A stretch of DNA of 64,000 nt from assembly GCA_030268105.1 (NCBI GenBank), contig BSDZ01000086.1, positions 186,001 to 250,000 on the forward strand. The letters run 5' to 3'. A model generated the notes under the pieces. It made no database searches. It was not told the DNA's origin and saw nothing but the letters and a program-made list of their open reading frames with translations. A program made the position numbers and the translations under genes. The stretch is from Volvox africanus (lineage: Eukaryota; Chlorophyta; Chlorophyceae; Chlamydomonadales; Volvocaceae). Position 1 is the first letter of the stretch. Every line of letters starts with the position of its first letter. This document shows, in pieces, positions 1 through 12,874 of this stretch.

Positions 1-242
1 GGCCCAGGATTTAAGCCACCTTAACTTGCATGCCAGCACACATATCGGGCCTGCTCGCGTTATCAATACATACGCGTTCATGCGCGGGTGCCAGGATATC
101 CATACCAACCTTATCAGGCAAGCGCCCCAAAACACACTGCGGAACATGGATACATAAAAGCAACGGGGTCGTATGGTAAGCGCGGCTGGAGGTGAATGGC
201 GGCGGGCTGTCGTGGGTTAAATAGACGAGCAACGGAACACAC

Positions 243-3200
243 CTTCGCATCGCCCACGTTTGCCACAAGTACCAGCTCCTGAAGAACCCACACTGTAACG
301 GCACAAGCCCCGTCCTACATGAAAGAAAGGTTGCACAGCGTTAGGTTAGCGCGATCGCGCGCTAAGTATGGTGATTACTAAGCTAGTCGTACGAACTCGT
401 CAGCGTTGAGGCAACCATGGGCTCACCTGCCAGTTTTTAGCTGCACATTCCTTTAAAAGTGCTTCATCGGTTTTCTTATAACCCTGAACAGCAACCCATG
501 TAATAAAAGTCAGAAGACAAGCTCAAGGAAGCTATATCCATCATAAAGGGACTATGGACAACATCCGAAATAAAATCAAAAGTACATATTTTGACTAGGA
601 GAGATGCAAGCATGACCAGATTACCTATGGCGGAGCGACGGCCAAGATGGCAAGGAATTGCCGGCCATCGCCAGCCTTTGAAAGTCCTTCCTGGGAGCTG
701 CTGTGTTCTAACCTCTGTAAAAGGTTGATATTTATCATACGTTATCTCTCAGTTACCCAAAGACTGCTAACATCGTGGGCTCTCTGGGCATAATAGGGGG
801 AACATTTTTTGCAGCTCTGTACATCTTAGAGCGGCAAAGCAAGGTGGTGCTCGGATACACAGTTCTAGACGCCTCGCAGCGCCTCGCGATAGATTTGATA
901 AATCCTCCGCAGGAGAATTTCTAGGAATCAGAACTGCTGTCCTATACGTTCTCGAATGCGATGGCTCGAAAACCCCTCACAATGCAAGGGTCCTATGGCC
1001 AAGCCTCATAAAACCGCAAACTGAACCAGTGTGTGCGCATGCTGCTGCCTTAGTGGGACAGGATGTTGGCGGCGCGCCAGCGGCCGGCTGGGCGTGACCA
1101 GCTAATGGCAAACTACGCCTTCTGCCTTACAGTAGACGATCTTACCATCCAGAGGCCTCTATGTGGCCACAGGAGGCCCTGCTGGGCGAAATAGAGCGGC
1201 TGGAAGCCACAATCAAGCAACGGGACCAGCAGCTGCTGGCGGCCGCTCGGGAAAATGGACCGTGCCACAGAGGTATGGGACAAAGGTGAACTGACCTCGC
1301 ATTCCCACAAGTCGCGTGCAGGATGAAGGATCAGTGTCTGTCTCATGACCATTTTACGCACATGCCACACTTCAGCTGATTGCAGATTCACGCTAAAACA
1401 TCGTGTACCCTTGCGAAGTCGAAATCTTGATGGGGCTCGGTTAGTCCTCCAGTCCCTCCTCACCATGTCCCGCCTGGCCCCGCTTTAGATGCTGCAGTAT
1501 GCGATAGAAAATGATATGTTCCGCACGCGGTGTGCTGAAACGCTACACGAGACATCCTCAAGCTGGGAAGGGCCCTAGAGCTCGAGGTCAGACGCATTAC
1601 TACTATTGTAGTAATGCGTCTCAATTACCGCAATCTCGGGCTGAGGATCCCGTCAACAACTAACGCATTGCACTGTTCTCCTGTGTCCATGAAAGCCCTG
1701 GTATGAGGGGCTGCAAAAAAGCGATTATATGGTAGCATGCATGCATAGAATGCGCATATGAGTGCCGGCTCTTGGCGACTTGTCATCAGATGGTCCCACT
1801 TCAGCTACGAAGGATTGGTTTGTTGCTTCTCGTCAACCCACTCCTCTTCCCTCCTACTCGGCCTGGCATACACCAGGACGGGCAGCCAGAATCGTTCATG
1901 GTGATTGCGCAACGGCAGATCGCCTACCTGGAAAGCCAGGTGCGCGGCTTCCATAAGTTTCAAGAATAGCAGGTGGCAAGTCGCACGGGCACACGCATGG
2001 CGGCCTAGATTACTGCTAAATAAGCAGAGGGGCTGCAGCAGCCAATGAAGCACTGCCCATCACATCCGCCCAGTATATAATGACTGCCGCAGCGTTGGAG
2101 TGGTGGTTAGCGAGGAGGACAGTATAGCTCCAAGGCTACTGGCTCTGAAGCTAACATCCCGGGAGCTAACTGAAGGGGCTGAGAGACAGTCAAAGTCCAG
2201 GGCTCCGACGGGACTTAAGGACCCCAGCAATTTCCGCCCAGGAGCATGAGCGCGGTGGCTGGAGCACTGACGTGGCGAAACTGATTTGCCATGCACGGTG
2301 GGCCCAACGAGGGGCCCTTGCCGAATGGTAGCTCAGGTTATCGGCCAGCCAAATGCCATGAGAGCCAATAAGAAAGGGAAAATCGCCGACTCATCATAGG
2401 GCTGGACCCTGCCCCCAAGGAGACCCTGAGCACGTGGGCAGGACGGGGTACCATCTCCACACAGTCGAGCCCATCCCCTAACACGAAGCGCACGCTAGTT
2501 GAACGACTGCGACGCCTGCGAAGTCACGTACTTAGCATACCCGTGAATGGCGCTACAACCTTATGAGCCATATCATCACAAGTACGGATACGGGCATAGC
2601 AACCGCAATCCTGTCGGGAAGTTCTTGGCGTGTGTTTGCAAATTGGAAATGCTCTGAGAGCCGTCCCCTTGCCAACGCCAGTTCCTAGCATGATTGCCAG
2701 GTCTGACGCTTGCTCAAAATCCCAGGACATCATTCGCGGCAATTCCTTTGTTGATATATATCCAGGTCGATTTGATACCCTGTTTGGAGTGCTTGGATAG
2801 GAGCTGTCCAAAATCACTCTTCGGTGGACAAATATGCTAAATAGTCTTTCCAGTTAACCAAAAAAACCCGTGTTCAAACGTTGCTACTTAGCCACTGTGG
2901 TCAGTGGGCTGGTCCCCGGTCTCAATACCAATACCTAATTAACTTAAACACCGGAGACGAGCCTTTCCGGGTACCAACACATTTGTATTGACACTTCATG
3001 GGAGAAACTTCATGAATGGGCGCATGGGGACGCCCAAGGCATTCCTTATCGACCAATCCTACTTCTTAGGGAGAAGTAGGATTTCGAGTGCCTGGCGACA
3101 TTCCTTGGCAAACACTTCGCGTTCCCCTCGCGGTCTGAATCCCTTGCTTTCCTAGCTCCCCTGTCCACTACTTGCGCACCTCAACGATGGCCGTCTTGCA

Positions 3201-4189
3201 TGCCTTGGCATCTGGCTTTCTGTCTGTTGCGGCGAGCAGGCCCTGCGTCCAGAGGCACAACCCCAGGCCCAGGCATAAAAGTTGAGGCACATGGATGATG
3301 CTGAAAGTGCGAATGTTCGATAAAATAGGATTGGCATCTGCACCATCAATTAAAGTATTCCGCCTCGTATGACATCCGCATTGGTGCCCCTGCGGTTCGA
3401 AGACCCACCTTCTGTATCAGGCCGCTCTCCATTACCCGCGCGTGCAGATGCTGTGCGGCGAAAGAGGCACAGGACACGCCGCCGTGCCCGTCGAAGATGC
3501 CGAAGTATGCTAACCTGAAGGATATGCGAGACAAACAGTACGCGACACCTTAGAGAATTATGCAGGAGACTGGATCAGGCGTAAGGACATTGACTCCCAT
3601 CTATGGCGGACCCACGAAGAGGTGACTTGGCGGAACAACGGAATGCTATAAACAAACAAATTGCAGGTGCATCGTGTACCTTACAGAGATGATCAAGATC
3701 AACAGGAAGAATAAGGATTCGCCTACAACCCTACCTTCCCTCACCTGCAAGTTTCAGACTGCCCATCCGGCTGCGCATCCAGGCTTAGTACACACACGTC
3801 CTCCATTGTATTGCGGCAACCCTTATCCTCGCTATATGCTGCCGTCAGGAAGGTGCCCGTCCTCGTGGGCGCATTCGGGGAGGCGTTGGGTTGGCCTGCT
3901 GAGCTTGGAAGCTCGCCTGCCGGTACACCATCGCCGGTCTTATTAGCAGCAAGGAAACCTGATGCGTGTCAGTCTTTGGGGAAGATTTTGAGGAGCTCCA
4001 TGAATCGGAGGTCGCCTCCGATGCCTCACCCCCGCTCGTCACGGCTGGCTCCTGGAGCCTGGGCTCCTTTGCATCGCGCGCTGCTTCGACTGACTCATCC
4101 TCCGGCCCGCGTTTTCTATGTCCAGCAGGCAATGTTCCTTGCTCCGATTGATCCTTAGCGATCGCGTCTTCAAGGATTTCCCCTTCCAT
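243..4189 (-). CDS. PP2C-family Ser/Thr protein phosphatase, 5' part (gene runs off left edge)
   Basis: Metal-dependent Ser/Thr protein phosphatase. Six phase-compatible exons on the minus strand: 4189-4030, 3916-3745, 3514-3409, 3242-3180, 483-427 and 314-243; the 3' exons lie beyond base 1. Exon 2 gives EDKGCRNTMED, the N-terminal PP2C signature. Exon 3 gives FGIFDGHGG with the metal-binding Asp. Exons 5-6 give GYKKTDEALLKECAAKNWQ then DGACAVTVWVLQ, followed by LVLVANVGDAK, the core strand. Order and wording match plant ILKAP-like PP2Cs (Arabidopsis At1g18030 type), from memory. The N-terminal 53 residues are charged and not conserved. The start at 4189 is the first Met before the charged leader; the frame stays open to 4294. 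The exon 1/2 junction (GTGAGG donor at 4029) is the least certain. The later metal-binding Asp and DG motifs are outside the window. It is divergent from the gene starting at 4986. Confidence 0.93.
1173..1969 (+). pseudogene. coiled-coil gene remnant nested in the PP2C intron
   Basis: Three exon-like pieces on the plus strand. 1173-1272 lies between an AG acceptor and a GTATGG donor and encodes the heptad-rich LLGEIERLEATIKQRDQQL. About 1489-1580 follows a TTTAG acceptor; it reads MLQYAIENDMF and would continue as ILKLGRALELE only after a one-base shift, so the frame is broken. 1877-1969 follows ACACCAG and reads MVIAQRQIAYLESQVRG before a TAG stop. Splice phases between the pieces do not agree. 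I infer a decayed gene or a captured gene fragment carried in by a transposable element. The source protein is not recognised. Confidence 0.5.
1591..1620. repeat. perfect inverted repeat (hairpin), 13-bp arms
   Basis: The arms gacgcattactac and gtagtaatgcgtc are perfect reverse complements around a 4-base loop. It lies directly after the second coiled-coil remnant inside the PP2C intron. It could be a MITE core, a terminator-like hairpin or chance. Confidence 0.75.
3056..3082. repeat. inverted repeat, 11-bp arms
   Basis: atcctacttct and agaagtaggat face each other across 5 bases. It lies close to the far end of the long PP2C intron. Confidence 0.6.
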
Positions 4190-4985
4190 TCCTTTACAAT
4201 TTGGACCAACGTGTTCGGCACAGCGGCACAATCTGTACACCTTAAAAGTTTCAGATAAAATACGCAGATGAATATCAAACCACATTTCAACCAAAAATCA
4301 ATAAATATTCTAACAGGACTACATGATAATGAATGTTCCTTGCGGTTGCCTGGCAACGGAAACAGTACGGGTCGTGCACTGGTAGCGTGTCATAATGAAG
4401 CCTCGTACCAAGCATGATGGACTGGATAAGCTGCACAGGCATCTAATGAGTGATCTAATTTGATTGTGCCTTCTAGACATTGCATGATGATGTGGATTCG
4501 GTTTTCAGGCCAGACCCATATTCATAAAGTCTAATAGAATATATAATGCAGCCTGCGAGAGACTTTCCTGCTTTTGGCGAAGCAGACGTTATTGGTGGCG
4601 GGTTTCGGTAAGGCAGTAGCGGTTATAGGCGTGCCTATCAGACCCTAGCCGAATGCGCGACTATGCCGCTTAAGTTTCTACGACCTGGCACATGCAAGTA
4701 CAGATTATTTACGAAAATCTTGCCGTTCTGGCCTGGCACCGGGTTCAATCACATAAACTTGTCACTCTCGTGCTTGGCGCAGAGCCGTTTGTTCATTCAA
4801 ATTACATATACCTTACATCTCGATATTTATTTGCATGCCAATAAGGTCCCTCTGTGCCGTCGGACCACCCTAGAAACCTGTCGTACACTAACTGTCAGGT
4901 GAAGCTCAAGATGCTGGCTGCCTGGCATCTCTCCACTCTTTGCTTCAGCATGACTACACTTTTTTGTCTCGACACGCTCTAAAAT
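4190..4985. promoter_or_regulatory. divergent intergenic region, likely shared promoter zone
   Basis: About 800 bases separate the PP2C start (minus, 4189) from the start of the Ala-rich gene (plus, 4986). No supported gene and no clear core promoter motif was seen; the assignment rests on position only. Confidence 0.4.
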
Positions 4986-5905
4986 ATGATCATGCACCAT
5001 GGACCCAGGGTGTCAAGTTTCCCATCCAACGCCGGCTACAACCGCCACATCGCCAACCAGCCACCCCAACAGCGCTCCCATGATCGTCTTGAGCCCCGCC
5101 TGCTCACCCACCTCACCAAGCAACGGTTCACCAACCGCTCCAATTCTTACGCGCAGGTGGGGCCTTGCATTTGGACCCGCGGACCCTAAGCACAGACCCT
5201 GTCTTGTTTCCTCATGCATCTGGGTCATCTATTTCCTTCCTGGACTTATGGGATGGGTGGTCGCTTATTGGCGTTTAACTAACGGCACTGAAACCACATG
5301 CCCGAAACAGTTTCAGAAGATGGCCCGGTGCCAAGTGCTGCACCTAACCCCCAACATACGCCACTGTGCAGTACGGCCCGTACGTTTACCACGAGATATT
5401 GCCCTCGGCTGGGGACCAGGCGGAGCCGACGATCTCACAAGAAGTGCATGCGTCCATCTCACCATACGGCAACCGAGCCGCAGGAAGCCGCGCCGCTATC
5501 GGTGGCAGCCACTCGCCGGCACAGTCCAGCGACGGTGCCGCCGCTGGGGCCGTCGCTGCTTACCATCAGACCGCTGCAGCTGTCGCGGCCGCAGGCGCCG
5601 CGGCTGCTGCTGCCGCTTTGCCGTACCCGCCACCACCGGATGTAACATTCATTTTGTCGCAGCGAGGCAATCCTGGTCGACAATCCGTGAGTTGATGCCT
5701 TGCGTCAGTTTCTTCGCACTCTTCTTCCAAAGCCGGATCGCACATGGAGAGTCCGCGGAAATGAATGTCTTTATGGTTTCGTAGTCTAAATCAGAGGCAT
5801 CTGGAAATGCTCGCGCAGGTATCGGCATCGCGCGCAGCGCAAGCCCCAGGCCACGTCGTGACGTCAGTGTACCCAACTTCCCCGCCGTCGTCGAAGCAAA
5901 TTTCC

Positions 5906-5936
<31 letters not shown>

Positions 5937-8900
5937 GCCAGGAGCAGCGGCAGTCCACGGACGTAGCAGCCGCTACTGCAGAAGACGGCGACATAGAGGC
6001 CCCCGATTCGCCCTTGAAAGGAGTCGTGATCCGGAGTGCAGTGGCGTCGCCACCGACGACGACAGCGGCTGCTGCCGCTTCTGCAGCCGGCACGTTGGCC
6101 GCGGCAGAGGCCTGGCTTGCAGCTGTGGCTGACCAAGTGGGATTCCCAGATGTTCCAGTAGCGGGGTCTGCCGCCGCCGCCGCCGAATCTTTCCGCGACA
6201 TCACCCTCTTGCCTCGACGGCAAATATCCGCGGCGGAGACGGGCGCTGGCGGCGCACCGCCCATGGATGCAGACGCGGCAGAGCTACCGCCCACCCCAAC
6301 AGCGGTTGCCGGTGCGAATGTACCTTCATTGGCAGGCACGGCAGAGACACAATTTCGTGTCGGAGCGAGTGTGGATTCACTGCCGCCGATGGGGCTGCGG
6401 GTGCCGTCTCCGCAGCAGCATCTCAGTGACTCGATCCAGGGACCTCTGCCCGGGGGGTCCAGCCCCAAGTAAGAGCATGTACTTCTCACGTTTATGTTTA
6501 CCCATAGCCGCTGGGAGTGCTGGGAAATCGTGAGCGCATGGATGACAGTGGCGTTACTCGCCGCCAATCATAGCGTACCCCGTTCGTTCGTTCGTTCGAA
6601 TCCGGTAATATCACCCTAGCACTGAAATTTAGGATATTGCCGATAAGACGGCAGGAGCAAAAGCTGTATGGGCTGGTGTACGTGCAGGCCACGCGATGGT
6701 GGGTCGCAACTGCCCATCAGCATGGGCCCAGGAGCCACTCCATCCGGCGTGCTATCCAGCAGCGCCACCGAAATTCTCCGCCCACAATCCCCGGCGGTAT
6801 ACGGCAGCGTCTTTCGACGTCCCGCCACCGCAGCCGCCGCTGTGCCGTATACCTCGCCCGTGCCAGCGATGAACCGTCCGCAGGCCCGGTTGGTCCGGGA
6901 TGCGGGCCGGGCGCCGAGCCAGGCTTACGGCTACAGCGTTGCAGCAGGAACGGTTATTAATTCATCCTCAACAGCAGCACCACCAGCAGGAGAAAGACAA
7001 GCGGAGGTCCTCACGATCCATCCGCCTCATTGGGAGTCAATGTCACAGCTTGAAGCAGATCCGTCTTACGTTCAGTGAGTATGAACCCGTCGCACGGAAG
7101 CGAGTGAGGGTTCACGCACAATTCAAACCCTAGCCGCCGGGGCACCCAGGATGGCGGAATAGGGGTTTACCGCCGCCACCGCCGCCGCCGCCGTCGCCGC
7201 CGCGACCAACCATTGGCCTATCCTTATCCCCCCGCCTCTTACCTGGAATAGGGGTTCCTCACCTGTCGCCAGACTCGTGCAGGCATGCAGAAACATGATC
7301 CTGAAGGACTTGATTCGTCCATTGCATCCCGCGTCTTCACGAGTGTAATCCTTGGTTTGTTCGTTAACTTTTTCCGCTTCACCCGAGCAGTTATCCTACC
7401 ATTACAGCTAAGGGCGAGTTCGGCGGCAGCGTTCCCCACCCTCGCTCAGTGGGCACCTTCTTTCCCCCAGCGCCACAGGTGCGTGTGTGTACGAAACGAC
7501 TGAAGCGCGAGAACATAGGGATTGTTTGCATGCGCGTCACGTCCGCGTCACTTCACCTTATCAAACTCCATCCACGGTGGCAGCTGCCATGTCATGAAGC
7601 TAAGGAAGATGCACAGGAATCGGTGACTTTCCGCGTGGAAGCATTCTAGATGGTTTATATCCAAAGTGCATCGCGTGGAGACAAACGCACGACACATGGG
7701 GGCATGAAGGTGGTTCGGGTTTAGGCGTAGGCAAGCCCATTCGCCCGTCTTTGCCCGCCGTCTTTCACCTCTTCCCTCTCTTTTTTTATGACTCGTTGGT
7801 GCGCCGTCTCTTTCCTCCCCGTACCTGCTTTCCACTGCGCTGTATGAACCGGGCATCCTCCTACACCTCCGAAATTGTCAACCCAGGCTGGGCCTTCCTG
7901 GCGCTCCTACCTCATGCGAAGCCGCCTCTCTGCGCCGGGGTCTCGGGGCAGCGCGGACTGGCCGCGGAGCAGCAGCGCCATGGCGGCAGCATCCCGCGCC
8001 CCGGCTGCATCCTCCCAGGCAGACCCAGTCGGACCGGTCAATGCAAGGCATCCTACGGGTAAAGGCTTAAAGGCTTAGCAGTACGACAGGTTTTTGGGTT
8101 TAGGGTTTAGGGAGTCCGGAAAGAAGAAAACTTAACCATGACGACCGGCGCCTCTGTGGCCTGGGGATGGTAATATAGACTTCCATGCCTTCTGCTCCTC
8201 TCTGGTGTTGATGGCTGTCACCGCCACTTAAAACACGAACACACCCTTCCCAAATGCCGTGACAAACACGCTGGCTGTGAGTATCCCGACAGGCACAAGC
8301 GGGGCTCGCTACGAAGCAGGATACCGTCAGACCGGCCCGCCCACCTCCAAGCGCTGGTTGTGGGAGTCACGTGCCGCGTTGGCTGCAGAAGCACGCGGCA
8401 TGCGCGCCGCGGCCCGGCTGCTGCGTGCCGAAAACCGACGGCTGGCGGACGAGGTGGCGGCTCTGGATGACAGTGTCGAGGGTTTGGCACAAGGGGTGCT
8501 CAGTCCTGAGTTTGTGCGGCTGCATGCCGAGTCAGTGGAGAGACGGTTGGAGTTTGCGGAGCAATACGCGCCACTGGTAGCTGGTACGACACGTTTTCGG
8601 AATGAATTAGTGACAGGGCTTGCGCAATGCGGGAATAGACGAGGTTGGAGGGCGTAACAAGATGCCATGCAAGTGTTAAGTGTTCTGGGGACGTTTCGGA
8701 GCGACAGAGGACTTCGGGGCTGACGTGTTGTGTATCACAAAAGAAGGGACGCCGACGTAAATTGTACATTATAAGTTGTAGCTTTTCCGTGCTTATACTT
8801 CTCCTTCTGCCTTCTTTGGGCATCGATGTTTGTCGTAACCTGTCCACCGGTATGTTCGCTATCTGGTCCGCCTTGTTTGCCCGTCCTTCTGTCCCTCGGA

Positions 8901-11900
8901 CCCACCATCAAAACGGCGGCATCTTATTTGTATACCTTGCCAAACTTCCCTTGACTCCACTTGCTGGTGTCTTCACGCTCAAAGCCCGAGGGAATTCCAG
9001 AGCACCGCATGCTTTTCACATGGGCCCCCACGCAACGGAGGCAGAAGCCGTGGCTGCCGCCGCCGCTGAGGCCGCCGCTGAGGTGTATGTGGACGCGGCC
9101 GCCGTCGAGGCCGCCGTGGCGGCTTCGGCCGCCTTTGCCACCGCTGCCGCTGAAGAGGCACGTCTCTCAGATCACGTTCAGGCACGGCCCTCGTCTGCCC
9201 CACCAGCATCCGACTCCGCCGCAGCAGCGGCGCCGGCAACGCTGGGTCACATGGGCACTGGTGGTGTCCACGGCGTCGGCACCTCACTCGATTACGGCCG
9301 TGGACGGGGTGTCTACGGAGATAGAGCGTATGGCGGCAGAGCGCCGTCGCGATCTCAGTTCCGGTACATTGCACCGGAAGAGCTGCGGTTGCGGCGGGAT
9401 TTACTGGCGGAGCTGCGGTTGCGGCGGCAGCTCAGCAACGCGCTGGAGGACAGCCGTTCGGCGGTGGGTGAGGTGCGGGGCTGGAGGCCCCAGGACCTGT
9501 TGCCAGCAAGGATTCATACCGATACACACAAATGATTGAATTATTATATTATATAATACGTTGTTAATTAGCCACTGATACTTATGCACCCGCACGATAG
9601 CATGAGCACTGGCACCTTTCATGTCTGGTAACGCTATCGGTCGTGACATTAAAGCCTAACACTTCACCAGTAAACATTAAACATGTTCCATGGAGCCTGC
9701 CCTTGCCCCTCACCTCATCCCTGTTCCTTCCGACTGGCGACTGTGCAGGTGCTGGACCTTGCGTTGCCAATGGGTTCTGGTGAGTGATTGGATGGGGACG
9801 GGCGTCAGGTCCAGGTGCAGAGAAGAGCACACGAAGTTGGAGGGGTCAGGCCGCAGCGCACGCCGCAGCCCATGGGCCCTTGCAAAGGCCGCAATTGGGC
9901 TTTTAGGAATGAAAACTTGCTCAGGGTAAAGTGTTAAGGCCTGAGTTCTGGGGCGCATGCTGCGCGGTGGCCTAATTCGGTGACCCTGGCCCCTCGGAAC
10001 TTGACCCCAGATAACTTATTCTCCAAATCCATAACTTCCAACCCTCGATTCTTCCTCCGTCAGACACCGATGAGATGATTCAGCTCATCCAAGCTGTTCG
10101 ACAACAGCAGCGTAGTAGTGCGGGACACGAGACCAGCGCTAACAGGCAGGAGTCAACAAACAACGATAACGGCAGTGGTACAGACCCGTCGCCACAGCCG
10201 GATGCACCTACGGCGGGGGTGCTGGCAGCAATGGCGCCTGTGCAGCGGCATGTCAGCTTCGCCGCAGGCACACGAGGCGGGGAGAACTCCGTCAGCAGCG
10301 GAGGCAGCAACGGAGATCCCGGCGATTTCGCCTCGGCAACGCATCCTCCACCACCGCCGCGCGCGCAGCCAGGCAGCGAAGCTGCCACGGCTGTGGCGCT
10401 GGCGGCGGCAGCGGCAGCGGCAGCGGCGGCGACGGTAGCTCCGTCAGGATCTACGTACGCCGTCCAGATTGGGTCGCTGGAAGGAGGAGAGGACACGGGT
10501 GGTGGTGTGGACGACGGCAGGGGGGCAGGAAAGGAGGCAGCGGAGGGTCAACAGCGGGGCCGACGGCACCTGACGGATGCTATGATTCGAGTGCTGAACG
10601 CCCGAACAGCAGGGGAGCTGATGTACCCGCGACCACCGGCTCCAGACGCGTTTGGTGAGAGGGAGGGGAATCCCAGACTCCCTAGGAAGTGACGATTGGG
10701 TGAACGAGCCAAGAGGTGTGCCGTAGCTGTCGGGATGGAAGACCACTCCGCGACTTTGTTTCTTCTGGTGCCGTACCTCCACTCCATGGTAGCGATTGAC
10801 AAAATGGTTGGGAGGGGCCCGAGCAGAAAGTTTCAGATTGGAAAGTGGGACTGGAGCGCTGCGGCGTGGTGAGATGATGGATGACGAATACCCGTTCCAC
10901 CTGCGGCTGCCCGTCGAATATGACAGTCCTCCCAACGCCCATGCCATGGGGCCAGCCTCTTCTATATTCTTCCGCCCCGGGGCCCCCGGGGGCATAGCAA
11001 TGGTTCCCTGTCTGGCCCCCATGCAGGGGAGCTGGATAAGGGGCATGGAGAAGGTGAGGCACCGTCGGCCACGCCGTCGGCGGTGCGGGCCTTCGCGATC
11101 TTGGCAGCAATGGGCGGCACCAAGATGGATATCCGAGAGCTACGGAAAAATCCAAGACTCAGTGCTGTGGAGCAAATGCTGGCGCCGCCAGGTGCATATC
11201 GCCCGCTGTGGCGCGGCCACAGGGCCTTGGGGACAATATGGTAATAGTACGATAATGGTAATAGTTGAGGTGGAGAAATCCCTGGGAGCTCAGTCCCAAA
11301 TGCTTGCTAGTTGGCGTCCAAATGTATGATTTGGATTGTTGTAAGCGTGATACCATGGAGATACCATGGAGACGGGACTAAATCGCTCAGTGTTTGGATA
11401 ATTCTGCGGTTAGTTGTTGATTTCCCTTTCGCTTATTTGACCCAAAGTCATAACGCGTTTCCCACCATGTATCTCGCAGCATCTTCCTTGTTGGCGCTGT
11501 TGTACCTGTCCAGTCGCCGACCGGTACCCCACCCAGATGAGTTTCTGGCGGGAACCGATATGGAATACGTCGCTGTCGGTGGAGACACCGATGTGACCCA
11601 CGGCGGTGGCAGCAGTGGTGGCAGCGTCAGCCAAAGGCCAGATTCCGCCTCCGCCAGTCCACTCAGCGGCTGGCCACCCGCCGGCGAACTCTTCATGGAT
11701 TTCAACTCACCACGACGCGCCCCATACGGCCAGACGTACCGGCACGTGGAGGCGTGGAGTGTGCGTGATGCGGGTTTGGTTCTGGAGCGACGAGCGCGTG
11801 AGATGGAATTGGCCGGGACGTACAGAATGCCAAGGGCGTACGTTGAGGTGAGGACCGAAGCGCTGGTTCTGTCAGCGGAGTGAGGCCCCCTGGGTACGAA

Positions 11901-12874
11901 GAAGGATAACGTATACAGCATTTCGTAAAAGATGCCGTCATGGTGTTAACTCTGTTCCCGTGCCTGAACAGGAAGCCCATTAGTTGTCCGCCCTTCACTC
12001 TCATTGTATTTCTTGATTTCTGTCAAAAGAACGATTCCGTTCAATCCTCAGGCGGATAAGGCCCTAAAACAGCGCCTCAACCTGGATGATCCCGACCTGG
12101 AGGACCGGGCAGATGAGCTGCGGGTGCGACCCTTGGAAGTGTCACGCAGTATGTACGCTGATAGGCCCAGGAGAAATAACCGTGTGTATATCCAGTATAA
12201 GGCGCAGAGCCGGACCTTGCATCCGTTCTGCTCCTCTGAAGTCATGGGTGCCAAAGATCGTGGTAGCGGCAATCTTGTGGTCTGGAATCTGGAGCCGCTG
12301 GGGATAGAGGGCGTGCCGCTGCAAAATCCAATCCTCGATATTCACCCCGTGATATACACATGTATATATGTGATGTGGTCTCGGATCGACCGGAGTCCAT
12401 ATCATTTTGGCATTACGTAACACGTGCCATGCCATACACGAATTGCAGGATCAGATGCGACAGCAGGAGTACGAGAAGCAGGTAAAAGACCCGGGATAAT
12501 TGTCGAAATGAATACCTGGTGGGGGCTCAGGTAGGGCCGGAGAAACATGTTGGGTTCAGGTAGTGCTCAGGAGGCTCGTTCCAGGCTGTGCAATATTACG
12601 CCGCTGGCCTTATCTTTTCTCTGGTGGGCAGGGCATTAAATGGGGGTTGTGAGTGTGGGCCTGAGGTACGTGCACATAGCGAGTGTCTAAATGCAATCCT
12701 GGAGCGGTGCTGGATCGTCAGCGCGCACCATGTGCCTGTTAGATATGGTGGCCCACACCCCTCTTGTTCCCACAGCTGCAAGAGGCGGGAGTTGAGCTTC
12801 GAGAGGCAGAGCGAGAGCGCTACGGGTACGTGCGCAGCGTACCCATGGTGAAGGCAGCAGCGATCGAGGATTAG
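4986..12874 (+). CDS. large Ala/Ser/Pro-rich protein with C-terminal coiled coil, function unknown
   Basis: Multi-exon gene with no recognised domain. Exons I can join with matching phase: 4986-5156, 5372-5686, 5819-6468, 6688-7074; then 7408-7478, 7887-8058, 8320-8576, about 8985-9467, 10064-10654, 11027-11240, 11514-11847, 12052-12138, 12449-12481, 12776-12874 (TAG stop). One small exon between 7074 and 7408 is missing from the model, because the phases need it. The N-terminal half is Ala, Pro and Ser tracts. 8320-8576 encodes a helical stretch (RLLRAENRRLADEVAALDD). The last three exons form a charged coiled coil (DQMRQQEYEKQ, then VELREAERERYGYVRS). In-frame stop TAA at 4980 precedes the chosen Met. 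A scaffold or regulatory role is possible, but nothing shows it. It could also be two adjacent genes split near 7100-7900 or 9470-10060. Confidence 0.75.
5903..5938 (+). repeat. CCACCG microsatellite coding for poly-Pro
   Basis: Tandem CCACCG/CCGCCA units inside exon 3 of the Ala-rich gene encode an uninterrupted Pro run of about ten residues. Confidence 0.8.
8091..8113. repeat. short interstitial telomere-like TTTAGGG repeat
   Basis: Two TTTAGGG units preceded by a degenerate TTTTTGGG, in an intron of the Ala-rich gene. TTTAGGG/TTTTAGGG is the plant and green-algal telomere unit. Too short to mark a chromosome end. Confidence 0.6.

Larger units (their letters stand above)
484..3179 (-). other. 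2.7-kb intron of the PP2C gene
   Basis: Intron between PP2C exons ending with ...KTAIVE and beginning GYKKTDE; the splice phases match (0/0). It is far longer than the other PP2C introns here (about 110-270 bases). It holds opposite-strand coiled-coil exon remnants (1173-1969), two hairpins and otherwise no recognisable gene, which suggests inserted DNA. An open stretch on the minus strand at 2524-2817 has no splice context or recognisable domain. Confidence 0.8.

Noticed and set aside
2524..2817. Minus-strand 97-codon ORF with a Gly-rich GTGVGKGT stretch resembling a P-loop
   Set aside because: No hydrophobic strand before it, no partner motif, no splice context; it lies in the PP2C intron insertion.
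5791..6567. Long minus-strand Gly/Ala-rich ORF opposite exon 3 of the Ala-rich gene
   Set aside because: Mirror frame of GC-rich repetitive coding DNA; the plus-strand frame has matching splice sites and phases on both sides.
6583..6610. GTTCGTTCGTTCGAATCC as a tRNA T-arm
   Set aside because: It is a GTTC microsatellite; no acceptor, D or anticodon stems can be drawn upstream.
9749..9779. 31-base mini-exon between GTGCAG and GTGAGT in the Ala-rich gene
   Set aside because: Splice-like borders, but including it breaks phase with the next exon, whereas skipping it keeps phase.
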